64,000 nt of DNA from a virus. The stretch spans positions 1 through 64,000 of IMG/VR virus record IMGVR_UViG_3300034691_000044; one strand, 5' to 3'. Numbering within the stretch: the stretch's first letter is position 1; each line of letters begins with the position of its first letter. The notes beneath the pieces are model-generated. The model did no database searches. It worked only from the letters and a program-made list of their open reading frames with translations, and was not told where the DNA came from. Below, one piece after another: positions 34,435 through 42,317 of this stretch. The position numbers were made by a program, and so were the translations under genes.

Positions 34435-34623
34435 ATGCCTGTCATTAAGCATTCGTTCGCCGGTTTGACTGGCGACCCGTTCTCCAATCTGACCGTAGAA
34501 GTGACGGACGATAAAGTTCTGATTTCTTCAGGCAGTTACGAGAAAGAAGTTACTGTTGCTTTAACGCATACGGAAACACAACGTTTGATCCGAACCCTGA
34601 ATAAGGAGTTGGATCGTGCCTAA
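34435..34623 (+). CDS. Small hypothetical protein
   Basis: 62 residues, beta-rich first two thirds and a C-terminal helix (TETQRLIRTLNKELDRA). Two bases after the previous stop and overlapping the next start by eight bases. Function unknown. Confidence 0.6.
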   Translation: MPVIKHSFAGLTGDPFSNLTVEVTDDKVLISSGSYEKEVTVALTHTETQRLIRTLNKELDRA

Positions 34624-34798
34624 AATGAAGATATTCAGTGTGGTCTGGATCGACCAAGGCAATTGTGAAATTGCCGAGGTGCGTATCGAGGCTTGCACCA
34701 TCCCCGGGGCATTTGCACCTGCATATAACGGCCTGTCCCGTAAACAATTCGCGGCTGTCCAAAAGGAAGCCGTTTCCGTCGTAGTTAAGGAGCTGTAA
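34616..34798 (+). CDS. Small hypothetical protein
   Basis: 60 residues from GTG 34616 (MPKMKIFSVVWIDQG). Alpha/beta pattern. Overlaps the previous gene by eight bases and shares one base with the next start (TAATG). Function unknown. Confidence 0.55.
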   Translation: MPKMKIFSVVWIDQGNCEIAEVRIEACTIPGAFAPAYNGLSRKQFAAVQKEAVSVVVKEL

Positions 34799-35097
34799 TG
34801 ATCCGACAGTACAAACTGTTAAGCGACAGCAAAATTGAACCGCAAGCGGTCAAAGGCTCTGTTGTCTACAAATCTGCGAAGCATGACTACGGTTGTGCTT
34901 CTGATGACACCCGCCATACGGGTATTCAGCATATCAGCGTGACTTTCAAAGCTGATGGCGATTATCCGTTTTTCACCCACCCATTGAACCAACTTGAGGA
35001 AATTCTCAGTGAGCAAGAACAACCAACGCAACCAATCCGAAATCAACCTGGGCAACGAGACCTACAATCGTGGGTATTCCGACGGTTTGGTGGGTAA
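34798..35097 (+). CDS. Hypothetical middle protein
   Basis: 99 residues, basic at the C-terminus (RNQPGQRDLQSWVFRRFGG). Overlaps the next gene by 89 bases in another frame, which is long for this genome; one of the two may start later than given. Function unknown. Confidence 0.55.
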   Translation: MIRQYKLLSDSKIEPQAVKGSVVYKSAKHDYGCASDDTRHTGIQHISVTFKADGDYPFFTHPLNQLEEILSEQEQPTQPIRNQPGQRDLQSWVFRRFGG

Positions 35098-35317
35098 CCC
35101 CAAAACCATCAAGAAAACTCACCGGCATGCCCATCGTTACCACATCGGCTACCGTCACGGCCAGGATCAAACCAAACGCGCAACCGGTGCCCCGCTGACC
35201 CTGATCAGTGAGAACGTGGCCCATGTTCACCACAAGCTGCCATCTTCTTCGGCGCCGTTGCCTACTGGCAAACCTGCTGGCTTCTGGGCGCGCTTTACTC
35301 GCTGGATGAAATCCTGA
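35009..35317 (+). CDS. Basic His-rich hypothetical protein
   Basis: 102 residues from GTG 35009 with GAGGA upstream. ETYNRGYSDGLVGNPKTIKK and many His, Lys and Arg (KKTHRHAHRYHIGYRHG) suggest nucleic acid binding. The last gene before hairpin element B. Function unknown. Confidence 0.6.
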   Translation: MSKNNQRNQSEINLGNETYNRGYSDGLVGNPKTIKKTHRHAHRYHIGYRHGQDQTKRATGAPLTLISENVAHVHHKLPSSSAPLPTGKPAGFWARFTRWMKS

Positions 35318-35325
35318 GTTGAGTT

Positions 35326-35340
35326 CTGCGGTCCCCGCAG
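35326..35340 (+). promoter_or_regulatory. TCC-loop hairpin element B (N4 vRNAP promoter-like)
   Basis: CTGCGG-TCC-CCGCAG, perfect 6-bp stem, followed by TCTGGTGACCCTTCC. Lies 8 bases after a stop codon and 62 bases before the next gene. The core TGCGGTCCCCGCA is identical to element A, and the downstream box is nearly identical too. Confidence 0.6.
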
Positions 35341-35367
35341 TCTGGTGACCCTTCCATAATTAAACGC

Positions 35368-35385
35368 CTGGGTACGCCCAGGCAA
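35368..35385 (+). terminator. Small hairpin behind element B
   Basis: GCCTGGG-TACG-CCCAGGC lies between element B and the next gene and is followed by AACAGGAG. No T-run, so it may be a 5' stabilising structure rather than a terminator. Confidence 0.35.
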
Positions 35386-35401
35386 CAGGAGCATATCCAA
35401 C

Positions 35402-35821
35402 ATGTCCAAAGCACAAAATCTGGCCATCCCCAAGAAGGCCGTGGATGCGTTCATCGCTTCCATGAATGGGAAGATGTCGCCGGCTGAACAAGCCGCTGCG
35501 GCCCGCACTTTGATCGACGCACTGAAGAAGGCATCCGCCCTGGTAGATAAAGGCTACCACCGGAAAGAGCTGACCGTCTGTGACGTGAAGCTGGGCTATG
35601 CCAGCCCGAAAGATGTCGATCGATTCCTGCGTGATGAAATTCCTCGACTAACGGTGTATCGTAGCAAGAAACCCGCCCGAAATATGGGCGTATTCTCGCA
35701 ACGACCGCCAAAGGTCTACAAGGAACGCCAGTCATGCACGACCGAGAAAAAGAGTACCGTCAATACTACTACGGGGACTCGCAAAAGGGCTGCAAAGCCG
35801 AAAGAATCGTCTACGCAGTAG
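35402..35821 (+). CDS. Hypothetical middle protein
   Basis: 139 residues behind CAGGAG. Helical N-terminal two thirds (AVDAFIASMNGKMSPAEQAA) and a basic Thr/Lys-rich tail from about residue 105. The tail is read in a different frame from the overlapping LytTR gene (88 bases shared), which explains its low complexity. Function unknown. Confidence 0.65.
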   Translation: MSKAQNLAIPKKAVDAFIASMNGKMSPAEQAAAARTLIDALKKASALVDKGYHRKELTVCDVKLGYASPKDVDRFLRDEIPRLTVYRSKKPARNMGVFSQRPPKVYKERQSCTTEKKSTVNTTTGTRKRAAKPKESSTQ

Positions 35822-36099
35822 CCGACGAAAAGCAAGTCCATATTCACTACATGCGCCATGACAACGTCATGGACGTGGTATCCACCAACGAAACGTCGTT
35901 GTTGCAGATGTTAGCCGCCCATCCGGGCAGTTTCGTCCACAGTAACCGACATATCATCATCCGTAAGCGATTCCTGCTCGGGTACGGACCTCAAGACCAC
36001 AACCCGAAGCAATTCGAGGCACATGTGCGCTTTGTACCACAACCGCTGGAAATTTCCCGGCGCCGTATCCGTTTGGCCAGGGACGCCCTAGTCAAATAG
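35734..36099 (+). CDS. LytTR-type DNA-binding protein
   Basis: 121 residues. After an N-terminal beta segment (RIVYAVADEKQVHIHYMRHD), residues 50-115 follow the LytTR pattern: TSLLQMLAAHPGSFVHSNRH, IIIRKRFLLG, and EISRRRIRLARDALVK at the end (canonical: FxRxHRSxxVN...PVSRRxxxxL). LytTR proteins bind direct repeats and regulate transcription; a phage version without receiver domain is likely to control middle or late phage genes or host genes. Confidence 0.7.
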   Translation: MHDREKEYRQYYYGDSQKGCKAERIVYAVADEKQVHIHYMRHDNVMDVVSTNETSLLQMLAAHPGSFVHSNRHIIIRKRFLLGYGPQDHNPKQFEAHVRFVPQPLEISRRRIRLARDALVK

Positions 36100-36107
36100 A
36101 GAACTGA

Positions 36108-36317
36108 ATGCTTCGTCCGAAATACATCCGCCATCTGAAAATTCGTTCCGAAAAGCTGCGTGCCATCATGCATGACATGTGGCTTCTCGGGAACGACTCC
36201 ATCGCTTACCCCCATGAGCCTGAAGGTATCGCTGAACGCCGCCAGGTGATCACCGACCGCCTGGTGCTCGAAGGGTACGCAACCCTCGAAGAAATCCCTG
36301 ATCCTCAACCGGAGTAA
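36108..36317 (+). CDS. Small hypothetical protein
   Basis: 69 residues, helical with basic start (MLRPKYIRHLKIRSEKLRAI) and acidic Pro-containing end. Eight bases after the LytTR gene. Function unknown. Confidence 0.6.
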   Translation: MLRPKYIRHLKIRSEKLRAIMHDMWLLGNDSIAYPHEPEGIAERRQVITDRLVLEGYATLEEIPDPQPE

Positions 36318-36321
36318 CGCC

Positions 36322-36654
36322 ATGTGGACTGTCCGTGATTCCGACGGTGCTGAAACGCTGCATTCGATTTACCCGAGCTGGGCAGACAGTCTGGAATACC
36401 TCACGGTGATTCCGTATGTCACCCAGGCCCGCTTTGACGCGGTATCGGCAGAGTTGGTTGAAACCAAAAAGCTGCTGAAAGATGCACAGAAATTCAGCCG
36501 GCGCCATGTGGCCGTGCTGCGAAACAACGCTGAGCGTATGCGAGAAGTCGAAGCGTGCAACAACCGCTACTACTCGGTGCTCCAGCGTTACAACCTCCTG
36601 GGCGCCCTGCCAGAAACTCTGGATGACACCCCAATCATTAGTGTAAAGGTGTGA
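36322..36654 (+). CDS. Coiled-coil hypothetical protein
   Basis: 110 residues. Residues 45-90 form a probable coiled coil (RFDAVSAELVETKKLLKDAQ). RBS CCGGAGTAACGCC. Function unknown. Confidence 0.6.
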   Translation: MWTVRDSDGAETLHSIYPSWADSLEYLTVIPYVTQARFDAVSAELVETKKLLKDAQKFSRRHVAVLRNNAERMREVEACNNRYYSVLQRYNLLGALPETLDDTPIISVKV

Positions 36655-36655
36655 T

Positions 36656-37129
36656 ATGTCCTACATTAAAGGTTTGATCCCGGCCGACAAAGTGCCTGAA
36701 TTCCTGCAATTTATCTCCGCTGATGGTTACGACACCCGTCCCGGCGGTTCCACCTGGGAACTGGGTCAAGTGCTCCTTGATGGGCGCTGGACAGCAATTA
36801 CCACCAGCTCCAAAGGGGTAGTAGGTCTTCCTGCCGGCTTGGCCGGTTATGTCAAAGGTTTCATGCGAAATCGGCAAGAACCTGAAGGCATCACCGACAC
36901 CGAACGCCTGAACTTCATGCTGGATAAATGCCGCAAGGTGGTTGTCGAAATTGAAGGCTGGGGCAGTGAAGGTCGTCATTTTGCGGTCTACGTTGAAGAG
37001 GGCTTTATGTCCGATAAAACGTACCAGGCTGTGCGGCTTACCCAAGAAGAACTCGACGGCGCTAGCGAGCAAGGTCGGCAAATCAAACGTGAGGCAATCG
37101 ACCTCGCAATCAACGAAACCAAGGTATAA
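36656..37129 (+). CDS. Hypothetical middle protein
   Basis: 157 residues with an alpha/beta N-terminal half (GLIPADKVPEFLQFISADGY) and an acidic helical C-terminal part. One base after the previous stop. Function unknown. Confidence 0.65.
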   Translation: MSYIKGLIPADKVPEFLQFISADGYDTRPGGSTWELGQVLLDGRWTAITTSSKGVVGLPAGLAGYVKGFMRNRQEPEGITDTERLNFMLDKCRKVVVEIEGWGSEGRHFAVYVEEGFMSDKTYQAVRLTQEELDGASEQGRQIKREAIDLAINETKV

Positions 37130-37133
37130 ACCA

Positions 37134-37934
37134 GTGAAAAAAGCAATCAATAAGCAAGAACGTCACGAGATCCTGCTTGCCGTCGTAGTTGCCTCGGCGG
37201 TCCCCGCTGCACAAAAGATCATCGACAGCCTTACCCAATTGCGCTTACAAGTGCATGGGGTGCTGTTGAACAACTGGGAAGACCAGTACCCTGGCATTTC
37301 CAAAGCTGATCAACTGTCACTGCTCCAAAGCCGCGGGGCTAACAGCCTCAGCTTCCGTCCAAGCATTTATGCGCTCGGTGAGCCGAATTTGGACGGTACA
37401 GAAAGTAAAAAGTGCATCGGGGAGTTCGGCAAAGTGGCCTGGCAAAACAGTGGCACCGATGCTGAAAAACAACGCTTGGCCACCCTGGCTTCACGCCTCA
37501 TGCAAAATTGCACAGGGGCTGCGGGTATCGTAAGCGAAAGCGTGACAAGCGGCTGGAATTCCAGTGTGCAGATCAACCACAGCTACGCCGACATCATTCA
37601 AGGGCACCAACCGGGCTACTTGTATGAAGCCGGCCTGGGAGTGCCTGATGATCTGGACGCAGTAGCAAACGAAGCCTTTGTGTTCCTTAACGAAAAAATT
37701 GCAGGTTTACTGCATGAACTCAAGGATTTGTTCTTTTCCTGCGAAACTGCCTACCAGGCATTGAGTTCGGCCATCGCTCCGGTGAAAACTGCGGCCCGAC
37801 TGGCAGAACTGATGCCAGAAGCTGTGAAGCACTTCCCTGCGTCGTTGATGTATGTCAAACCGACCAAACAACTCGCCGATCCAAAGGCGATCAACGAAAT
37901 CCGCGCCAAGCTCAAGAAGGGCTTGCCGATTTAA
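37134..37934 (+). CDS. Hypothetical protein, possibly a nucleotide-modification-associated (Nmad5-like) protein
   Basis: 266 residues from GTG 37134. The N-terminus (MKKAINKQERHEILLAVVVA) resembles proteins grouped as putative nucleotide-modification-associated domain 5, but this is memory of the pattern rather than an alignment. The rest is helical with a C-terminal KAINEIRAKLKKGLPI. No catalytic motif seen. Confidence 0.55.
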   Translation: MKKAINKQERHEILLAVVVASAVPAAQKIIDSLTQLRLQVHGVLLNNWEDQYPGISKADQLSLLQSRGANSLSFRPSIYALGEPNLDGTESKKCIGEFGKVAWQNSGTDAEKQRLATLASRLMQNCTGAAGIVSESVTSGWNSSVQINHSYADIIQGHQPGYLYEAGLGVPDDLDAVANEAFVFLNEKIAGLLHELKDLFFSCETAYQALSSAIAPVKTAARLAELMPEAVKHFPASLMYVKPTKQLADPKAINEIRAKLKKGLPI

Positions 37935-37948
37935 AACAAGAAGCGATT

Positions 37949-38125
37949 ATGCATCAGGAAATCCCACCTGTGCCAAATCCCGTCTTTCCAACAGCAGATA
38001 GCCTCCATGATGTAGTAATGGAGGCTATTTATGCTTTGGATGACGGGGAACTGTCCACGAACCGTCTACGTCAACTGTTTGGCAGCTATCACAACACGCT
38101 GCTGGCAAAACTCACTATTCAGTAG
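37949..38125 (+). CDS. Small acidic hypothetical protein
   Basis: 58 residues (MHQEIPPVPNPVFPTADSLH start, LDDGELSTNRLRQLFGSYHN later). Fills the gap between two larger genes with eight bases to the AAA ATPase start and has AAGAAG as RBS. Function unknown. Confidence 0.55.
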   Translation: MHQEIPPVPNPVFPTADSLHDVVMEAIYALDDGELSTNRLRQLFGSYHNTLLAKLTIQ

Positions 38126-38133
38126 GATCTATC

Positions 38134-38961
38134 ATGTCCATCAAAACCATCGCGCAAGTCCGTCGCATCCTCGATATCCACTACACCTCCCAGGGCATCA
38201 TTCGCCCACACTTCTTCCTGACCGGTCCATCCGGTTCGGGCAAGACGTACAACGTCGAAGGTCTTTGCGACGAGCTGATGATGCCGATGTACGAAATCAA
38301 CTGCGCCCAGCTGACCAAAGAAGGTCTGTCGGGCAACTCGTTGTCCAAAGCCTTGGCGCCAATCGCCAATAGCGCGATGGCACCGGCTGTCGTGTTCTTC
38401 GACGAATTCGACAAGCTGTTCATCCGTGGTAACTCCAACTCTGATCTGGCGGACGATTCGACCACCAGCATCCAGAATGAGTTGCTGAAGATCCTGGAAG
38501 GTCGCACCACCAGCGTGTACACCGGTAAGTACGGCCAGTACGAAGAAATCACCATCAACCATTGCCTGTTCATTTTCGGTGGCGCCTGGAACGGCGAAGC
38601 TGATATCGATCTGGATCGTCTGCGTGCTTTCGGCGTGAAGACCGAATTGCTGGGCCGTGTTGGCCTGGTCTACTCCATGGAGAAGGTGCAGCTCGACGCA
38701 CTGCTGAAGGCAGTTGAAACCAGTGAATTACTGGATAACTACCTGAAAATCTACACCGACGTGGTGCGTGAAGACGTGGTGACCATGGTGCAAGACGTGG
38801 TGCGTGAGAACTACGAACTGAACACCCTGGGCTATCGCCAGATCTCGGCATTGCTCCACCAGTACTTCATCAACGGCACGTTGAAATCGGAGAAGAAGCA
38901 GCCTGTGTTCAAAAAGGCGCTGTCTCTCCCGAAAGCGGACAACCTGTTCGCCGACGCTTAA
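38134..38961 (+). CDS. AAA+ ATPase
   Basis: 275 residues with Walker A GPSGSGKT (31-38), Walker B VVFFDEFDK (Asp90-Glu91) and a sensor-like LFIFGGAWN. Size and motif spacing resemble the ATPase core of ClpX-type unfoldases without a zinc domain. It lies directly before a MoxR-type ATPase and a VWA protein, so two ATPases may act with one VWA adaptor. The substrate is unknown; a remodelling role in replication or host takeover is inference. Confidence 0.88.
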   Translation: MSIKTIAQVRRILDIHYTSQGIIRPHFFLTGPSGSGKTYNVEGLCDELMMPMYEINCAQLTKEGLSGNSLSKALAPIANSAMAPAVVFFDEFDKLFIRGNSNSDLADDSTTSIQNELLKILEGRTTSVYTGKYGQYEEITINHCLFIFGGAWNGEADIDLDRLRAFGVKTELLGRVGLVYSMEKVQLDALLKAVETSELLDNYLKIYTDVVREDVVTMVQDVVRENYELNTLGYRQISALLHQYFINGTLKSEKKQPVFKKALSLPKADNLFADA

Positions 38962-38997
38962 CCCTCAAACCAAATTTTAGAAAAGGTGCAATAAACC

Positions 38998-40065
38998 ATG
39001 GCAACTATGCTCGAAGACTTCCAAATCCCAATGGGCGAAGCAACCACCTACGTCCGTGACATCCTGGCCGCTGGCCTGGTCCCAATGCTGCGGGGTAGCC
39101 CGGGCATCTCCAAATCGGCGGTGATCGCGGAGATCGCTGACGAAATGAACCTGTTGCTGGTCGATAACCGCTTTGCCGGTTTCGACCCTACCGACATGAA
39201 CGGCTTTCCTGGCCTGGACATGGTGGCCGGTGTCGCTCGTTACTACCCGCTGGAAAACTTCCCGCTGGAAGGTGCAGAACTCCCAATCAACCCGAAAACT
39301 GGTCAACAGTATGCAGGTTGGCTGTTGTTCTGCGACGAGCTGACTTCGGCGCCGGAAATGGTCCAAGCGGCCAGTTATAAGTTCTTCCTCGACCGAATGG
39401 TAGGTCAGCGCAAACTTCACCCTCTGGCGCACATTGCTGCGGCCGGTAACCATGACGATGACCAAGCTGTGACAGTTGCAATGTCCACAGCGCTGATCTC
39501 CCGCCTGGTAAACCTGTCGGTCACCGAAGACATGGAACACTGGCTGAAGTGGGCACAGAAAGGCAACATCCGCTCGCTGATCACTTCGTACCTGGAATGG
39601 CGCCCGAACGCCTTCTACACGTTCGACAACAAGAACCCGGACCAGCCTTTCGCTTGCCCACGTTCGTGGGAATTCGTCCACAAGCTGCTGAACGTCTGGA
39701 ACGGCAACCCAGCAGGCAAACTGCCGGTCATTGCTGGCTGTGTGAACGCCATTGCACATGAGTTCGTCGCTTTCGCAATGATGCGTAAGGATCTGCCGAA
39801 AAAGGCCGATGTATTGGCCAATCCAAAAACTGCACCTGTGCCATCGGCTGGTAACCCAGGCCCGTTGTACGCACTGACCGGCGCCTTGGGTGACTGGTTT
39901 GAAGCAGGTAACGCGGCAGCAATGATGGAGTACATCGAGCGCATCCCGGCCGAGTTCCAAATCGTGACCATGCGCAACATCACCCGCCGTCAAGGCATGG
40001 CTGTGTTGGGCAACCCGGCCGTGTCGGCTTGGATGAAAGCCAATGCCGCAGACTTCACTAGCTAA
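38998..40065 (+). CDS. MoxR-type AAA+ ATPase
   Basis: 355 residues. Walker A GSPGISKS (33-40), Walker B LLFCDELTSA (Asp113-Glu114), arginine-finger-like STALISRLVNLSV. N4-like phages carry this ATPase with a VWA partner, both conserved in the family. MoxR ATPases usually load or activate metal or protein complexes through a VWA protein. RBS AAAGGTG. Confidence 0.9.
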   Translation: MATMLEDFQIPMGEATTYVRDILAAGLVPMLRGSPGISKSAVIAEIADEMNLLLVDNRFAGFDPTDMNGFPGLDMVAGVARYYPLENFPLEGAELPINPKTGQQYAGWLLFCDELTSAPEMVQAASYKFFLDRMVGQRKLHPLAHIAAAGNHDDDQAVTVAMSTALISRLVNLSVTEDMEHWLKWAQKGNIRSLITSYLEWRPNAFYTFDNKNPDQPFACPRSWEFVHKLLNVWNGNPAGKLPVIAGCVNAIAHEFVAFAMMRKDLPKKADVLANPKTAPVPSAGNPGPLYALTGALGDWFEAGNAAAMMEYIERIPAEFQIVTMRNITRRQGMAVLGNPAVSAWMKANAADFTS

Positions 40066-40078
40066 ACGGTATCAGGCT

Positions 40079-40552
40079 ATGGCTGCAAAGCACTTCACTG
40101 ACACACGGGGAATTGGCATGGCCACGACAGCAATAGCTTTTAAACCCGAAGACTGCGTTGCAGTACTGGAAGCCCTCAACGTCAAACAAATGCCCCGAAT
40201 TTGGAGTTTGGGCGACATGATGGTAATGCTTCGCTCCGGGCAGGCTGGCCCTATCAGGCGAACTCTGCAAGCACAGGGAATATCGTTCAACTATGCCAGT
40301 TATGGCAATAGTACGGCGATGTCCCCTGGACAAGCAGGACAAGTTCGCTATGGCCATGATGGCACTGAAATGCACCTAAATTTGGTGCCTGACCCACAAC
40401 TTGCAGCAATATACTCTCGACAGTTGCCTGGAGAGAATGCTTTAGACGATGTGAACCGCATGCGGATCTGTTTCGTCTGTTGCGGCCAGGATTCCTGGGA
40501 TGACCGTGAAGCAAACGGGCAGATGCATAAAATGCGCCTGCTACTTACCTAA
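40079..40552 (+). CDS. Hypothetical protein between MoxR and VWA genes
   Basis: 157 residues if started at ATG 40079; ATGs at 40043 (overlapping the MoxR gene) and 40118 are alternatives. WSLGDMMVMLRSGQAGPIRR and FNYASYGNSTAMSPGQ are visible, no known motif. Location inside the ATPase/VWA module suggests a linked function. Confidence 0.6.
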   Translation: MAAKHFTDTRGIGMATTAIAFKPEDCVAVLEALNVKQMPRIWSLGDMMVMLRSGQAGPIRRTLQAQGISFNYASYGNSTAMSPGQAGQVRYGHDGTEMHLNLVPDPQLAAIYSRQLPGENALDDVNRMRICFVCCGQDSWDDREANGQMHKMRLLLT

Positions 40553-40575
40553 TCAACTGCCTTGGAGGCAAACCA

Positions 40576-41742
40576 ATGACACAAATTGAAGAGTTCTGGA
40601 AAGCCATTACCAAGGCACGATTGGATCTCATGCAGATGCCAAAAGCGACGTTTCTGACGACGCTGGCCCTGATGATGAAGCAGAAGGTCGACGATGTGCG
40701 CTGTCAAACAGCGGCCACCGACGGTCTCTGTATCTTTTATAACACCGGCTTCTTCCTGGCTTTGCCTCGGAAGCAGCGGCCGACTGTGATTGCCCACGAG
40801 GCTATGCATGCGGCGCTAGACCACCTGTTCCTGGCCAAGGCACACAATGTGACGCCGGAGCAGCACCTGCGCTTCAACAAAGCAGCGGACTTCGTGATCA
40901 ACGACTTCCTAGTGCAAGCCGGCTTCGAACCGATCCCGGGCTGGTGCCACGACGTGAAGTATCGCGGTATGACAACCATGGCTGTTTATCGGCTATTGGA
41001 GGAAGACGAAGCCAACGGTGGTGGCGGAGGTGCTGGTGATCCTATGGATGACCTCATGGAGCCGGGTTCCTCCGAACCTGGCCTGTCCGAGTCCGAGGTG
41101 AAACAGCAAGTGCAGTCCAACGTGACGGCCGCTGCTGTGGCCACCAAGATGAAAGGCGGCGACATGGCGGGCAATATACCCGCTGACGTGCAAGTCTTCT
41201 TGGACGGCCTCCTGAAGCCCAAGCTGCCTATGGCTGCACACCTGCGTAAGTTCTTCAAGGCTGTAGACAAATCAGACTACAGCTGGAAAAAGCTCAATCG
41301 CCGGTTCCAGCCGCAACTGATGCCCGGGCTCCAGGGTAAAAAACTGGGGCACATCGCTTTCGCGTTCGACATGTCGAGCTCGGTAAGCGATAAGGACATC
41401 AAACGCTACGTCAGTGAGCTGTATGCTGTGGTGCGCAACCTCAAACCAGACCGTATAAGCCTGGTTCAGTTCACTTGTGAGCTGAAGTCGGTGCATCGTA
41501 TCAAGTCTGTCCGCGAGCTGGCTGAAGTGGAACTGCGCGGCCGCGGGGGCACCGATATCGAGCCTCTCATGCAGTGGGCCAAGGAAAACAAACCGACAGC
41601 ACTCTGCGTGTTCACGGATGGCGAATATTCGCATCCTTCCTTCAACCCCGGGTGCCCAATCATGTGGCTCATTCACGGTTATTCGAAAGAACACTTCCAC
41701 TGTGACTTCGGTACAACCATCCTGTTCGATGTGGGGGAATAA
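40576..41742 (+). CDS. VWA protein with N-terminal metallopeptidase-like domain (MoxR partner)
   Basis: 388 residues. The N-terminal domain has VIAHEAMHAALDH with HEAMH (74-78), the zinc-binding HExxH of metallopeptidases, followed by a Gly-rich linker (about 150-165). The C-terminal VWA-like domain begins at AFAFDMSSSVSD (Asp265), an acidic DxSxS MIDAS motif, and ends with CVFTDGEYSHP. This domain pair is usual in MoxR partners. The role in N4-like phages is not established. Stop overlaps the following start (TAATG). Confidence 0.88.
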   Translation: MTQIEEFWKAITKARLDLMQMPKATFLTTLALMMKQKVDDVRCQTAATDGLCIFYNTGFFLALPRKQRPTVIAHEAMHAALDHLFLAKAHNVTPEQHLRFNKAADFVINDFLVQAGFEPIPGWCHDVKYRGMTTMAVYRLLEEDEANGGGGGAGDPMDDLMEPGSSEPGLSESEVKQQVQSNVTAAAVATKMKGGDMAGNIPADVQVFLDGLLKPKLPMAAHLRKFFKAVDKSDYSWKKLNRRFQPQLMPGLQGKKLGHIAFAFDMSSSVSDKDIKRYVSELYAVVRNLKPDRISLVQFTCELKSVHRIKSVRELAEVELRGRGGTDIEPLMQWAKENKPTALCVFTDGEYSHPSFNPGCPIMWLIHGYSKEHFHCDFGTTILFDVGE

Positions 41743-42317
41743 TGCCAAGAACTGTATACGGGGTAGGGATTAATGACGCGAATTACGAAGTTACCAATCC
41801 ACGTTGTCTGCTGTACGCAATGTGGGCAAACATGCTCAAACGATGTTATTACGTACCATACCTTGCAGCCAACCCTACATACCATGGGTGCTCAGTTGTG
41901 GGGGAGTGGCATTCATTCAATAACTTCCGTGAATGGGCAAAACAACATGCATGGATGGGTAAGTGTTTAGACAAGGATATAAAGACGGAAAACTGCAAAG
42001 TCTACTCGCCTGATACGTGTCTGTTTGTTACACAAGAAGTAAATAAACTTTTGAATAAACAGGAGAAAAAACGAGGCAGTTACCCCATTGGTGTAAGTTT
42101 TCACCGACGTGATCAGGTGTTTCACGCTTATATCCGAAAAGATGGCAAGCGTGTTCACTTAGGTTCGTTCAATACACCAGAAGAAGCATCACGTAAGTAT
42201 CTTGCTCATAAAGGGGAGTATGTGATGAAACTGGCTTTGCGTTCCTTAAACCCTGATGAGAAAACCGGCTTGCTTCGTATTTCTCAGCAGATACTCAAAG
42301 GCACTTTTTATGAGTAA
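41742..42317 (+). CDS. AP2-like putative homing endonuclease / DNA-binding protein, copy 2
   Basis: 191 residues of the same family as the genes at 22081 and 62220: GVGINDANYEV, YAMWANMLKRCYY, CLDKDIKTENCKVYSPDTCL and an AP2-like end (YPIGVSFHRRDQVFHAYI). It is inserted exactly between VWA and helicase genes, overlapping both (one base, eight bases), and is AT-richer than either. Such precise placement is typical of homing genes that do not disturb their host genome. Confidence 0.75.
   Translation: MPRTVYGVGINDANYEVTNPRCLLYAMWANMLKRCYYVPYLAANPTYHGCSVVGEWHSFNNFREWAKQHAWMGKCLDKDIKTENCKVYSPDTCLFVTQEVNKLLNKQEKKRGSYPIGVSFHRRDQVFHAYIRKDGKRVHLGSFNTPEEASRKYLAHKGEYVMKLALRSLNPDEKTGLLRISQQILKGTFYE

Noticed and set aside
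37193-37207. CGGCGG-TCC-CCGCTG hairpin
   Set aside because: Needs a G-T pair, lies inside a gene and lacks the downstream box.
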